DNA from: Taklimakanibacter lacteus
Lineage (GTDB): Bacteria; Pseudomonadota; Alphaproteobacteria; Rhizobiales; Aestuariivirgaceae
Length of the DNA: 64,000 nucleotides
Assembly: GCA_003576695.1 (NCBI GenBank)
Contig: QOZQ01000004.1
Location: 124,001 to 188,000, forward strand
Direction of reading: 5' to 3'
Of the stretch, positions 16,731-23,891 are shown piece after piece. The position numbers and the translations under genes are program-made. Position 1 is the first letter of the stretch, and each line of letters starts with the position of its first letter. Below the pieces are notes generated by a model that worked only from the letters and a program-made list of their open reading frames with translations, did not search any database and was not told the origin of the DNA.

Positions 16731-17849
16731 TCAATTGCCCTTGGCATCCATCTGGTTCGCCCAGTTCGCCGGATCGTCCGGCTTGACCTCTTCCGGGATG
16801 GAGTAGGTCTGGGTCTTGTACCAGGCGCCGTCGAACTTGTCGGACGGAATGATCTCGACCGGCGCCCAAAGCTCATTGCCTTCGATCGGATAGGTCCCGG
16901 CCGCGGCGGGCTTGTCGATCAGCTTGCCGGTTTTCATCATGTCGTAGAGAAGGCGCATCGAGATGATGCCTTCGCCGGTTGCCGGCTGCACCGAGACATG
17001 CGTCAGGTCGCCCTTGGCCACGGCCTCGAGCTCGGGCTTGGTCCCGTCGACGGTGGCCACCGGAATATGAGCCGGATCATCCGACTTCTTCAGCATGCCT
17101 TGCGCGGCGAAAGCCGGAATGGCGCCGCCGATCCCCATCGTGCCGTCGATGCTGGCAACGCCCAGGATCTTGTCCTTGCCATAGCGCGAGATGATGTCGT
17201 CCACGGCCTTGCGCGCCTTGCTGCCGTCGCAGCCGGCTTCGCGGGTTTCGATCTTGAGATTGGGATTCTCCTTGACCAGCGGATCGAGGACCGAGTGATA
17301 GCCGGTGCTGCGGCCGATATCGAACGAGGCGGTGATGATGCAGCGCAATTCGATGAACACGCCTTCGCTCTTGCGCCAGTCCGTGCCGCGGTGCTTGTCG
17401 AGCCAGCCTACGATGGCTTCGCCGCCCTTGCGGCCTGCCGCTTCATTGTCGAAGGCGACAAAGGTCTCCTTGGCCTTCGGCACATAGGCGTTGCTGACGA
17501 CGACGGGCATGCCCTTGGCGGCGAGCCCATCGAGCACCTTGATCATCGATTCTCCGCGCCACGGCACCAGAAGCACGCCGTCGACGCCGGCGGCGAGCTG
17601 GGCATCGAGCGCGTTGCGCTGCTGGGTGGCGTCATTGGCGCCGAATACGGTGAACTCGATCTTGACCTTGTCGGCGGCCTCGATGCGGGCCTTCTCCTGC
17701 TCCTGGCCGAGCTGGACACCGTTGAAATAGATGTCATTCGGCTCCCAGCGGATGACGGCGACACGATAGCTGTCCTTGGCGGTTGCCATGGTGACCGACG
17801 CGACCAGCGCGGTCGCTGCCATGCAGGCTGCCCAGAATTTTCTCTTCAT
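16731..17849 (-). CDS. Sugar ABC transporter substrate-binding protein
   Basis: A 372-residue periplasmic binding protein of the Peripla_BP_4 (ribose-binding) family with a Sec signal peptide (MKRKFWAACMAATALVASVTMATA). The mature protein begins KDSYRVAVIRWEPND; typical features are LDAQLAAGVDGVLLVPWRG, GMPVVVSNAYVPKA, a middle hinge with ELRCIITASFDIGRSTGYHSVL, and VATVDGTKPELEAVAKGDL. It captures the sugar or polyol for the permease/ATPase pair downstream. ATG 17849 follows an ideal ribosome site GGGAGGAG. It is the first gene of the minus-strand operon and diverges from the EryH/LerI-like isomerase gene. Confidence 0.9.
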   Translation of the reverse strand: MKRKFWAACMAATALVASVTMATAKDSYRVAVIRWEPNDIYFNGVQLGQEQEKARIEAADKVKIEFTVFGANDATQQRNALDAQLAAGVDGVLLVPWRGESMIKVLDGLAAKGMPVVVSNAYVPKAKETFVAFDNEAAGRKGGEAIVGWLDKHRGTDWRKSEGVFIELRCIITASFDIGRSTGYHSVLDPLVKENPNLKIETREAGCDGSKARKAVDDIISRYGKDKILGVASIDGTMGIGGAIPAFAAQGMLKKSDDPAHIPVATVDGTKPELEAVAKGDLTHVSVQPATGEGIISMRLLYDMMKTGKLIDKPAAAGTYPIEGNELWAPVEIIPSDKFDGAWYKTQTYSIPEEVKPDDPANWANQMDAKGN

Positions 17850-17895
17850 CTGACTCCTCCCAATTGGCGCTCTGTTCTTTATGCGCAAACGTAAC

Positions 17896-17915
17896 ATATA
17901 ATTTTGATATTATAT
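17896..17915. promoter_or_regulatory. Candidate operator in the divergent region of the polyol locus
   Basis: An AT-rich inverted repeat with arms ATATAAT (17896-17902) and ATTATAT (17909-17915) in the otherwise GC-rich gap between the binding-protein gene and the isomerase gene. Its position suits a regulator that controls both divergent units, most simply the DeoR-family protein encoded at 11825-12604. No second copy was found in this gap, and AT-rich palindromes can arise from promoter composition alone. Confidence 0.35.
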
Positions 17916-18022
17916 CGTCAATTGCTGATACATACTGATGCGACTTTAATACGATTGGATCGCCATACTTCCTGTAAACCATTGAAATAGTGTCAGTTAA
18001 CTTGGAACTTCGCAGGCGGGTG

Positions 18023-18865
18023 ATGGGAATGACTATGTTGAAAAATGTTACATCGGGCCCTGGTCGCCATCAGGCTGAGAGTGCCGTCCGCGCCCGGAGC
18101 TGCTGGGTCGGGACCAGTTGGAAGATGAACAAGACACTGGCTGAGGCCCGCGCCTTTGCCGAGATGCTGGGGGCTGTCGCACCGGAGGTCGATGCGCGCA
18201 TCGAGACCTTCATCATCCCGCCCTTCACATCCATCCGCGAGGTGAAGCAGATGCTCGCCACGACGCGCGTCAAGGTCGGGGCGCAGAACATGCATTGGGA
18301 AGATGCCGGCGCCTGGACCGGTGAAATATCGCCCGTTATGTTGCAGGACTGCGGCGCAGATCTTGTCGAGCTGGGGCACAGCGAAAGGCGGGAGCATTTC
18401 GGCGAGACGGATCGCACGGTCGGCCTCAAGACGGCCGCCGCCCTGCGGCACGGCCTGATGCCGCTGATCTGCGTTGGCGAGACGCTTGCCGAGCGCGATG
18501 GCGGGCGGACGCAAGAGATCCTGACCGTCCAGGTCGAGGGTGCGCTGGCGTTTCTCGACGAGGCGGATCGCGCGGCGCCCATTCTCTTCGCCTATGAGCC
18601 GGTCTGGGCAATCGGCGCTGGAGGCATTCCAGCCACTGCCGATTATGCCGACGCGCAGCAGGCACAGATCGCGGCCCTGGCCGGCAGGATCCTGGGCCGA
18701 ACTCCCCCGGTTCTCTATGGCGGCAGTGTCAGCTCAGCCAATGCCGCCGAGCTTGTCGCGAAGCCCCATATCGACGGGCTGTTCATCGGCCGTTCGGCAT
18801 GGCGGCCGGAAGGGTTTGTCGAAATCCTCGAAATCGTGGCGGAAGCGCAGCGCAGCGAGCGTTGA
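18023..18865 (+). CDS. Triosephosphate isomerase homologue, EryH/LerI-like (tetrulose-phosphate isomerase?)
   Basis: A roughly 280-residue TIM-barrel protein with all catalytic elements of triosephosphate isomerase: the lysine in WKMN, GHSERR with the catalytic histidine, and AYEPVWAIGAG with the catalytic glutamate and loop 6. The N-terminal motif is GTSWKMNKTLAEA in place of the classic NWKMNG; from memory this spelling marks the second TpiA found in erythritol loci (TpiA2/EryH) and L-erythrulose-1-phosphate isomerase (LerI). Its place opposite a kinase, a GlpD-like enzyme and a sugar ABC transporter supports a tetrulose-phosphate role. The start is uncertain: GTG 17990, ATG 18023 or ATG 18029. 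Confidence 0.8.
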   Translation: MGMTMLKNVTSGPGRHQAESAVRARSCWVGTSWKMNKTLAEARAFAEMLGAVAPEVDARIETFIIPPFTSIREVKQMLATTRVKVGAQNMHWEDAGAWTGEISPVMLQDCGADLVELGHSERREHFGETDRTVGLKTAAALRHGLMPLICVGETLAERDGGRTQEILTVQVEGALAFLDEADRAAPILFAYEPVWAIGAGGIPATADYADAQQAQIAALAGRILGRTPPVLYGGSVSSANAAELVAKPHIDGLFIGRSAWRPEGFVEILEIVAEAQRSER

Positions 18866-18918
18866 AATGGCTTGGCCCCGCGCCTACCCTCATAGGCCGA
18901 GACTTGTGCTGAAGGATC

Positions 18919-19572
18919 GTGTCCGTGGAGCTTCATTATATCGATGGCTCTCCTTTCGCGCGGATCGTGCGCGTGCTGGCATGCGAGCATGCGGTCGCGC
19001 TGCGTGAGGTCGAGATCGGCAGTTTTCCGCCTCCCGAACGCCTGCTCGATATCAACCCGTTGGGGCAGGTCCCTGTTCTCGTGGCCGATGGCGTGGCTTA
19101 TTTTCCGACCCGGATCGCCATCGAAGCGCTTTTGGCCCGGGTGATTGAACCTGGCAAAGGCGTCGCGACGACCATCGCCAGGCGGCGCGCTCCGGCCAGG
19201 GATGACCAGGATATGGCCGTCATCCTGGCAATGGGAGATGCGCTGGCGGCCCACCACTATGCGCGATGGGCGGGAGTCGGTCCGGTTGCCGAAAATCAGC
19301 TCGGATTCGACCCGGCGCAACGGAACATGACGCGTGCCTTGCGGACGCTCGACTGGCTGGAAAAGCGCATGGAGGAAGGCTGCTTTCAGCCGGGCATCCT
19401 CTCGGTTCAGGATATTGCGCTGGCCTGTTTCATCCTGTGGACTGAATCGCGCGGGCCTATTGCCTGGCGGGAACGCCCGCAGATCGAGCGTCTGATCGGA
19501 AATCTCGAGAGCAGAGCGAGCTTCATTGCGACCAGGCCGCGGCCTCTCAAGCTGAGGCCTGCCGTCGGTTAA
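18919..19572 (+). CDS. Glutathione S-transferase family protein
   Basis: A 217-residue GST-like protein. The N-terminal thioredoxin-like domain has MSVELHYIDGSPFARIVRVLACEHAV (Ser-Pro-Phe-Ala-Arg at the usual catalytic helix), and the cis-proline motif NPLGQVPVLVADG; the C-terminal helical domain includes RTLDWLEKRMEEG and SVQDIALACFI. Family function is glutathione-dependent conjugation or reduction; the substrate is unknown. It starts with GTG 18919, 53 bases after the isomerase, so it may be co-transcribed with it. Its stop overlaps the convergent SIS gene stop by four bases. Confidence 0.8.
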   Translation: MSVELHYIDGSPFARIVRVLACEHAVALREVEIGSFPPPERLLDINPLGQVPVLVADGVAYFPTRIAIEALLARVIEPGKGVATTIARRRAPARDDQDMAVILAMGDALAAHHYARWAGVGPVAENQLGFDPAQRNMTRALRTLDWLEKRMEEGCFQPGILSVQDIALACFILWTESRGPIAWRERPQIERLIGNLESRASFIATRPRPLKLRPAVG

Positions 19573-20336
19573 AGTCCACGGATGCGCGGGCGCCAGCGCT
19601 TCACGATATCGCCTGCGTCATTGCCGCCGCCCGAATTGGCGCTGCGATAGATATCGACGGGGATGCCGCGGCGGGTGAGATTGGCGACAGCCTCGGCCAT
19701 CACTGCATTGATGATGAAGGTGCCGGAGATCGTCGAGGTCGAGCCCATGCGCTTGTCCGAATTGGGGATCGCGAGACACGCGTCGCCATAAGGCGCCTGG
19801 TTGTCGATGACGAGATCGGCGACATCAGAAAGCATCTTGCCGCTTTTGTGGCGCGATGTGACATGGGCCGCATGATCGCTCGAGGTGATGGCGATCACCT
19901 TGGCGCCCCGCTCATGGGCGAAAAGGGCGGCCTCGATCGGGAAGGCATTGCGGCCGGAATTGGAGGCGACGAAGAGCACGTCCCTGGGGCCGATCGGGTA
20001 CTCTTCCAGGATGATCTCGGCATAGCCTTCGAGCCGTTCGAGGACCGTGGAGCGCTGGGCTCCCTGATGCAGCATGAGGGCGGGATCGAGAATCGCCTGC
20101 ACCGCGGCGGCGCCGCCGGCGCGATAGAACACCTCCTCGGCGATGATGTGGGAATGGCCGCTGCCGGTGACATAGACGAGGCCGCCCTCCGCCAGCGCAT
20201 CCGCCACCCAGCTCTGCGCGGTCGCGAGCCTGTCGCGCTGCGTCGCCACGAGCTTCTTCAGCATGTCGGTGATGCTGTCGCAATATTGATCGATCAGCGT
20301 CATGTGGTCCTGCGCCGCTGCCCGCATGCCGCTCAC
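19569..20336 (-). CDS. SIS-domain sugar isomerase-like protein
   Basis: A 255-residue protein with one SIS (sugar isomerase) domain: GLVYVTGSGHSHIIAEEVFYRAGG (nucleotide- or phosphosugar-binding loop), VLFVASNSGRNAFPIEAALFA, KVIAITSSDHAAHV, and GSTSTISGTFIINAVMAEAV. The layout matches the sugar isomerase domain-containing proteins that sit beside GntR regulators in sugar or amino-sugar loci; they bind or isomerise phosphosugars. The start is GTG 20336, which overlaps the stop of the GntR gene (GTGA), so the two are translationally coupled. ATG codons at 20327 and 20303 are alternatives. The substrate is not known. Confidence 0.8.
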   Translation of the reverse strand: MSGMRAAAQDHMTLIDQYCDSITDMLKKLVATQRDRLATAQSWVADALAEGGLVYVTGSGHSHIIAEEVFYRAGGAAAVQAILDPALMLHQGAQRSTVLERLEGYAEIILEEYPIGPRDVLFVASNSGRNAFPIEAALFAHERGAKVIAITSSDHAAHVTSRHKSGKMLSDVADLVIDNQAPYGDACLAIPNSDKRMGSTSTISGTFIINAVMAEAVANLTRRGIPVDIYRSANSGGGNDAGDIVKRWRPRIRGL

Positions 20337-21066
20337 CCTGTGATTTCCGCGATATATTCGTAGCGATCGCCGCGATACCAGCTCAGTGCGTCCTCGAGCG
20401 CGTTGCCTTGCGCGCCATAGCCGATGCGATGGATGGCGAGCACCGCCGCGCCCGGCCGGATACCGAGCAGGGGGGCGACCTCTTCCGGCACCTCGACCGC
20501 CTTGAGGCTCTGCATGATGCGGCGCGGGCGTCCGCCTTGCGCATCCATGCGCGCATAAAGCGAACCTCCGCCGTCGTAATCGCTGCCGACCGCATGGACC
20601 GGGAAGATGGAGCGATCATACCCATGACGTCGTCGCCGATCTGGCGCAGGCGCGCCAGCAGCATCACCTCGGTGCCGAGCGGCAGGCCGGTGCGGAAGGA
20701 GACATCGGGCGGCACGGGCATCTTGCGGCATTCGAGAATGCGTGAGCTGGGCTTGAGGCCGCGGCTCAGCATGTCGTCGGTGAAGCCGGTGAGCCGCGTG
20801 ACCGGCTTCAGGATGCGATGGGCAATGAAGGTCCCGGCACCCGGACGGGTGGCGACATAGCCATCCTTGGCGAGCTGCTCGAGGCTCTGGCGCAAGGTGG
20901 AGCGCGAAATGCCGAGACCGGCGGCGAATTCCCGTTCCGGCGGCAAAGGCACGCCCGGACTCAGGGTGCGATCCTCGATCGCGGAAGTCATCGCCATGAC
21001 AAGCCGTATGCCCAGGGGGCCCGACAAATTGTCCATGCGGCGGCGGATTTCCTGCGTCTCGGTCAT
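20333..21066 (-). pseudogene. GntR/HutC-type regulator (UTRA domain), interrupted by a single-base frameshift
   Basis: The N-terminal part (from ATG 21066) is a GntR winged helix: LSPGVPLPPEREFAAGLGIS, STLRQSLEQLAKDGYVATRPGAGTFIA, and the beginning of a UTRA ligand domain up to LRQIGDDVMG. The frame then breaks at the CCC of 20621-20623: the natural continuation YDRSIFPVHAVGSDYDGGGS through LEDALSWYRGDRYEYIAEITG is in the next frame. Restoring one base gives an intact protein of about 244 residues. It is coupled to the SIS gene and probably regulated it. The break is in a short G-run (minus strand), so it may be a consensus error rather than a real lesion. Confidence 0.8.
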
Positions 21067-21264
21067 TGGCACCTTTGGGATCGGCGATCACCTTAGGGTG
21101 ATCGAGGATGTCTGACAAGATCGGTATGTTATTGGACTGTACATTCCTGGATCCTATTGGCAGTGCATGTGAATCGCATTTCCACAATTAGTATACTAAA
21201 AACAGTAATTTACGTAGAGTTCATTCGCATCAGAATAGGCTTGCTGAAACAATTTGCAAAGAAC

Positions 21265-21278
21265 TGGACGGCCGTCCA
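21265..21278. promoter_or_regulatory. Perfect 14-base palindrome, candidate operator
   Basis: The sequence TGGACGGCCGTCCA is its own reverse complement. It lies in the AT-rich upstream region shared by the GntR/UTRA gene (minus strand) and the GNAT gene (plus strand), immediately before the tandem repeat at 21287. It could bind either the GntR product or another regulator; there is no direct evidence. Confidence 0.3.
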
Positions 21279-21286
21279 ACAGTCCG

Positions 21287-21308
21287 ATATCATGCCAATA
21301 TCATACCA
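21287..21308. repeat. Tandem 11-base direct repeat
   Basis: ATATCATGCCA (21287-21297) is followed directly by ATATCATACCA (21298-21308), identical at 10 of 11 positions. An 11-base period would place both copies on nearly the same face of the helix, as expected for paired protein-binding sites. The reverse complement contains TGGTATGAT, which also occurs in the two FCD-regulator operator candidates at 37607 and 38506. Confidence 0.35.
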
Positions 21309-21518
21309 AGTGGGGATTCGATGTTGTCCAGAACGAAGGTGCTCAGCTGATGGGCCTTTCGCTCGTGGCGCCCGAATCCGGCGGCGCGGCCGAGCCGTGG
21401 CGATTGGCGTCCACAACTGCAATTCACGAACTCCTAAAGTGCGACAGGAGCGACAGGGCCGGTGCGATGGGACTGACTTTTATCGCACCGGCGCCTGTCT
21501 ATTGAGGATACTGGCACC

Positions 21519-22190
21519 ATGAAGCTCGATGCCTACAGGCTGCGCCGCGCCACGATCGATGATCTGCCGGCGCTCTATCGCGTCTGCCTCAGGACGGGTG
21601 CGGCAGGGGATGACGCAACCGATGTCGAGGATGATCCCGAACTGCTCGGCCGGGTCTATGTCGGTCCCTATGTGACGTTCGAACCCAAGCTTGCCTTTGC
21701 CCTTGTCGGGCCAGAGGGGGTTGTCGGCTATGTCCTGGGCGTGCTCGATACGCGTCGCTTCAACCGCAAGCTCAAGGATGAGTGGTTGCCGAAGCTGCAG
21801 CGGGCGGAGCGCGATCCCGGTGACGACCCGACGCGGTGGCGAGGCAGCGACTGGGTGCGCCATGCCGTGCACCACCCCTTTCTCGAACTTCCGCCGGTGC
21901 TCGCAAGCTATCCCTCGCATGCTCATATCGATCTTCTCGAAGACGCGCGGGGTCACGGCATCGGCCGCCACATGATGCAGACGATGATGGAATGCCTCGC
22001 GGGTCTCGGCTCTCCTGGTGTGCATCTGCAGGTGAATCCCAGGAATGCCGGCGCTCAGGCCTTCTATCGCAGCCTCGGTTTCGTGCCGATCTCCTCAACC
22101 GACCTGCCGGAAGATACGCTGTTCATGGCGCGTCGCATCGCGGACGATGACGAAATGGCCGGCGGCCCGCCGGGAGGACTGGTTTCCTGA
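21519..22190 (+). CDS. GNAT family N-acetyltransferase, OGA-HAT-like
   Basis: A 223-residue GNAT. The opening YRLRRATIDDLPALYRVCLRTGAAGDDAT, then YVGPYVTFEPKLAFALVG, a central block ending SYPSHAHIDLLEDARGHGIGR with the acetyl-CoA loop (ARGHGIGR), and GVHLQVNPRNAGAQAFYRSLGFV. This pattern is, from memory, that of the bacterial homologues of the acetyltransferase-like domain of O-GlcNAcase. The physiological substrate is unknown. The start ATG 21519 has no strong ribosome site but matches the family N-terminus. It stands alone, 70 bases before a convergent minus-strand gene pair. Confidence 0.8.
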   Translation: MKLDAYRLRRATIDDLPALYRVCLRTGAAGDDATDVEDDPELLGRVYVGPYVTFEPKLAFALVGPEGVVGYVLGVLDTRRFNRKLKDEWLPKLQRAERDPGDDPTRWRGSDWVRHAVHHPFLELPPVLASYPSHAHIDLLEDARGHGIGRHMMQTMMECLAGLGSPGVHLQVNPRNAGAQAFYRSLGFVPISSTDLPEDTLFMARRIADDDEMAGGPPGGLVS

Positions 22191-22260
22191 GTCGGATCGG
22201 TCGGTTAGGGGCGGAGCTCATAGACCGCTTCACCATGACCGGAAATAATCTGCATACTGA

Positions 22261-22728
22261 TCAGAAATAGGCGATCGAGCGTCCGGCGATGACGGCGAGA
22301 ATCCAGGCCGAGGCCGAGACGCCGGCATGGAGGCGGGCATTTGCCGGGATGGGCGGCGCGAGCATGGTGCGCCGCTTCGCCCAATGATAGAGGCTGAGAT
22401 TGGCCAGCCCGCAAATGATGAGAAGCATCTTGCCGAGGAAGACCGGATTGCGCCCGAAGGCGGTCGCCTCGGCGCTGAACATGATTGGGCCGCTGATGAG
22501 GAGGAGGGCGAGGCCGGTTGCCGCGACGCCGAGAGCGGTGCGCGAAACGGCGCTCGCCATGTCGTAGCGCCGGCGCAGGAGCAGGAGGTCGAAGACGAGA
22601 ATGGCGCCGACCAGGAACGTGGCGCCCACGACATGGGCGAGATTGGCGAGCGGATAGAGCCAGACCGAGCCGCGGGCGGCTAAGCCCAGGGATGAGAATT
22701 CGAGACTCTCGAGAAATGCGCTCCACAT
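22261..22728 (-). CDS. Small integral membrane protein (DUF6644-like)
   Basis: A 155-residue protein with four predicted transmembrane helices: WLYPLANLAHVVGATFLVGAIL (about 23-45), TALGVAATGLALLLISGPIM (about 64-84), FLGKMLLIICGLANLSLYHW (about 97-116) and WILAVIAGRSIAYF at the C-terminus. The histidine in the first helix and the charged LLLRRRYDM loop are typical of the family often annotated DUF6644. Function is unknown. It follows the DUF6152 gene by six bases and is almost certainly co-transcribed with it, which is a common pairing in alphaproteobacteria. Confidence 0.7.
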   Translation of the reverse strand: MWSAFLESLEFSSLGLAARGSVWLYPLANLAHVVGATFLVGAILVFDLLLLRRRYDMASAVSRTALGVAATGLALLLISGPIMFSAEATAFGRNPVFLGKMLLIICGLANLSLYHWAKRRTMLAPPIPANARLHAGVSASAWILAVIAGRSIAYF

Positions 22729-22734
22729 CGCCGG

Positions 22735-23085
22735 TCAGCGCATCTCATAGACCTTGCCGTCGACGGTGATCCGCTCGGCCCGCATCTCATGCTCGCGCCG
22801 TGTCGAGGGATAGCCCTCCGCCTTGATCATGGTGCCGGTCTTGAGCATCGCCTCGCTCAGGCCCCTGTTGCTCATGCGCGAGATCGGGGCGAGGGTGATT
22901 TCCCAGGTGGCATTCTCATATTTCAGCATCACATGGGCATGCGGGTTCTGCCAGGCGATCATGTCGATCGGGGCTTCGATGGTGAATTTCCCGGCTGAGT
23001 CATAGCTGCCCCAGCCATGATGGGCCGATGCCGCGGTGGCGGCACTCAAAGTGAAGAGGAGAGCGGCGGTCAGTTGCCGGTGCAT
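22735..23085 (-). CDS. DUF6152 family exported protein
   Basis: A 116-residue secreted protein with a signal peptide (MHRQLTAALLFTLSAATAASA) directly followed by HHGWGSYDS, the usual start of the mature DUF6152 domain, and WQNPHAHVMLKYE in the middle. The histidines in HHGW and NPHAH might bind a metal; that is speculation. It is the upstream partner of the small membrane protein gene. The promoter region is shared with the divergent ArsR gene. Function is unknown. Confidence 0.75.
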   Translation of the reverse strand: MHRQLTAALLFTLSAATAASAHHGWGSYDSAGKFTIEAPIDMIAWQNPHAHVMLKYENATWEITLAPISRMSNRGLSEAMLKTGTMIKAEGYPSTRREHEMRAERITVDGKVYEMR

Positions 23086-23197
23086 AGCGATCCTCCTTCA
23101 TGAGGCGAGAGCCGTCATTGCCAATCTAGCGGCTGAGGCCACGACGACAATGAAGAAGGCCCCGGTCTCCCGGGAATGTGAAGAGGCTTGCTTTTTG

Positions 23198-23215
23198 TAT
23201 AAGTATATACTTATA
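23198..23215. promoter_or_regulatory. ArsR-type operator (18-base perfect palindrome)
   Basis: TATAAGTATATACTTATA is perfectly self-complementary and ends eight bases before the ArsR ATG at 23224. Sites of this AT-rich 9-9 type just upstream of, or overlapping, the start are typical of ArsR/SmtB repressors that control their own operon. It may also act on the divergent DUF6152 gene. I infer autoregulation from position and symmetry. Confidence 0.7.
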
Positions 23216-23223
23216 TATTGATC

Positions 23224-23538
23224 ATGGTTGAGACCGAGATTTTCCGTGCCCTGGCCGACCCGACGCGGCGCGCCGTATTCGAGCGGGTGGCGGCGCGCGA
23301 AATGAGCGTCAGCGAGCTGAAGAGCCATTTCGCGGTCTCACAACCCGCCATCTCGCAGCATCTGGCGATGCTCAAGGGGGCTGGGCTCGTCAGTGAGCGG
23401 CGCCAGGGACGCTTCGCCTATTACCGCGCGGATCCGAAGGGCATTGCGCCCCTCGCCAGCTGGGTGGAGCGCTATCGTGTCTTCTGGCCCGAACGCATCG
23501 AGAAGCTGAGGGATGTTCTCAAAGGAATGGATGAATGA
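23224..23538 (+). CDS. ArsR-family transcriptional repressor
   Basis: A 104-residue ArsR-type winged helix protein: ETEIFRALADPTRRAVFERVA, MSVSELKSHFAVSQPAISQHLAMLKGAGLVSERRQGRFAYYRAD, and a C-terminal helix FWPERIEKLRDVL. There is no ELCVCDL or other cysteine metal-binding motif, so it belongs to the metal-independent group commonly paired with SRPBCC/AHSA1 proteins. ATG 23224 is preferred over a TTG at 23218. Its stop overlaps the SRPBCC start (ATGA), and an 18-base palindrome lies right before it. Confidence 0.9.
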   Translation: MVETEIFRALADPTRRAVFERVAAREMSVSELKSHFAVSQPAISQHLAMLKGAGLVSERRQGRFAYYRADPKGIAPLASWVERYRVFWPERIEKLRDVLKGMDE

Positions 23539-23891
23539 GCGACGAAAGCATGGCCGACGACAGGATCATCACCGAATGCGATCTCGATGCGGCACCCGGC
23601 AAGGTCTGGCGGGCGCTGACCGAACCTCATCTCGTCAAGGCCTGGCTGGTGCCGGATGACGTCGATTGCCGGGTGATGGAAGCGCAGCCCGGGCAACTGC
23701 TGCGCTGCTCCTGGCGCAGCCGCCGTGACGAGCGCGATGACGAGGGCAACAGCCTCGATACCGTCGTCACCTTCGAATTGAGCGAGACGCAAGCGGGCGG
23801 CACGCACCTGCGCATCGTGCATGAAGGCTTCGCGATGGTGGCGCCCGCCGCCAATGACAATGGCGAGATCATGATGATGAGGGCGGCATGA
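23535..23891 (+). CDS. SRPBCC / AHSA1-like protein
   Basis: A short 118-residue START-like protein: [29 protein letters not shown], then [16 protein letters not shown] and [23 protein letters not shown]. The fold forms a hydrophobic cavity for a small ligand. It is shorter than usual (140-160), and the normal C-terminal helix is almost absent, replaced by [18 protein letters not shown], so it may be a trimmed form. It is coupled at both ends: the start overlaps the ArsR stop and the stop overlaps the ClpP start. This suggests a regulator - ligand-binding protein - protease unit. Confidence 0.8.
   Translation: MSDESMADDRIITECDLDAAPGKVWRALTEPHLVKAWLVPDDVDCRVMEAQPGQLLRCSWRSRRDERDDEGNSLDTVVTFELSETQAGGTHLRIVHEGFAMVAPAANDNGEIMMMRAA

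Larger units (their letters stand above)
21067..21518. other. Long intergenic region between GntR gene and GNAT gene
   Basis: About 450 bases, clearly more AT-rich than its surroundings around 21115-21310, with no convincing gene. A frame from 21157 to 21522 is open but has no homology that I recognise and no ribosome site. It holds a perfect 14-base palindrome at 21265-21278 and a tandem 11-base repeat at 21287-21308, both plausible regulator sites. The right part (21310-21518) is GC-rich and shows nothing I can name; it leads into the GNAT gene start. Confidence 0.5.

Noticed and set aside
21157..21522. Possible 121-codon gene in the 21 kb intergenic region
   Set aside because: No ribosome site, no recognisable domain, crosses sharply different base composition and would run into the GNAT start.
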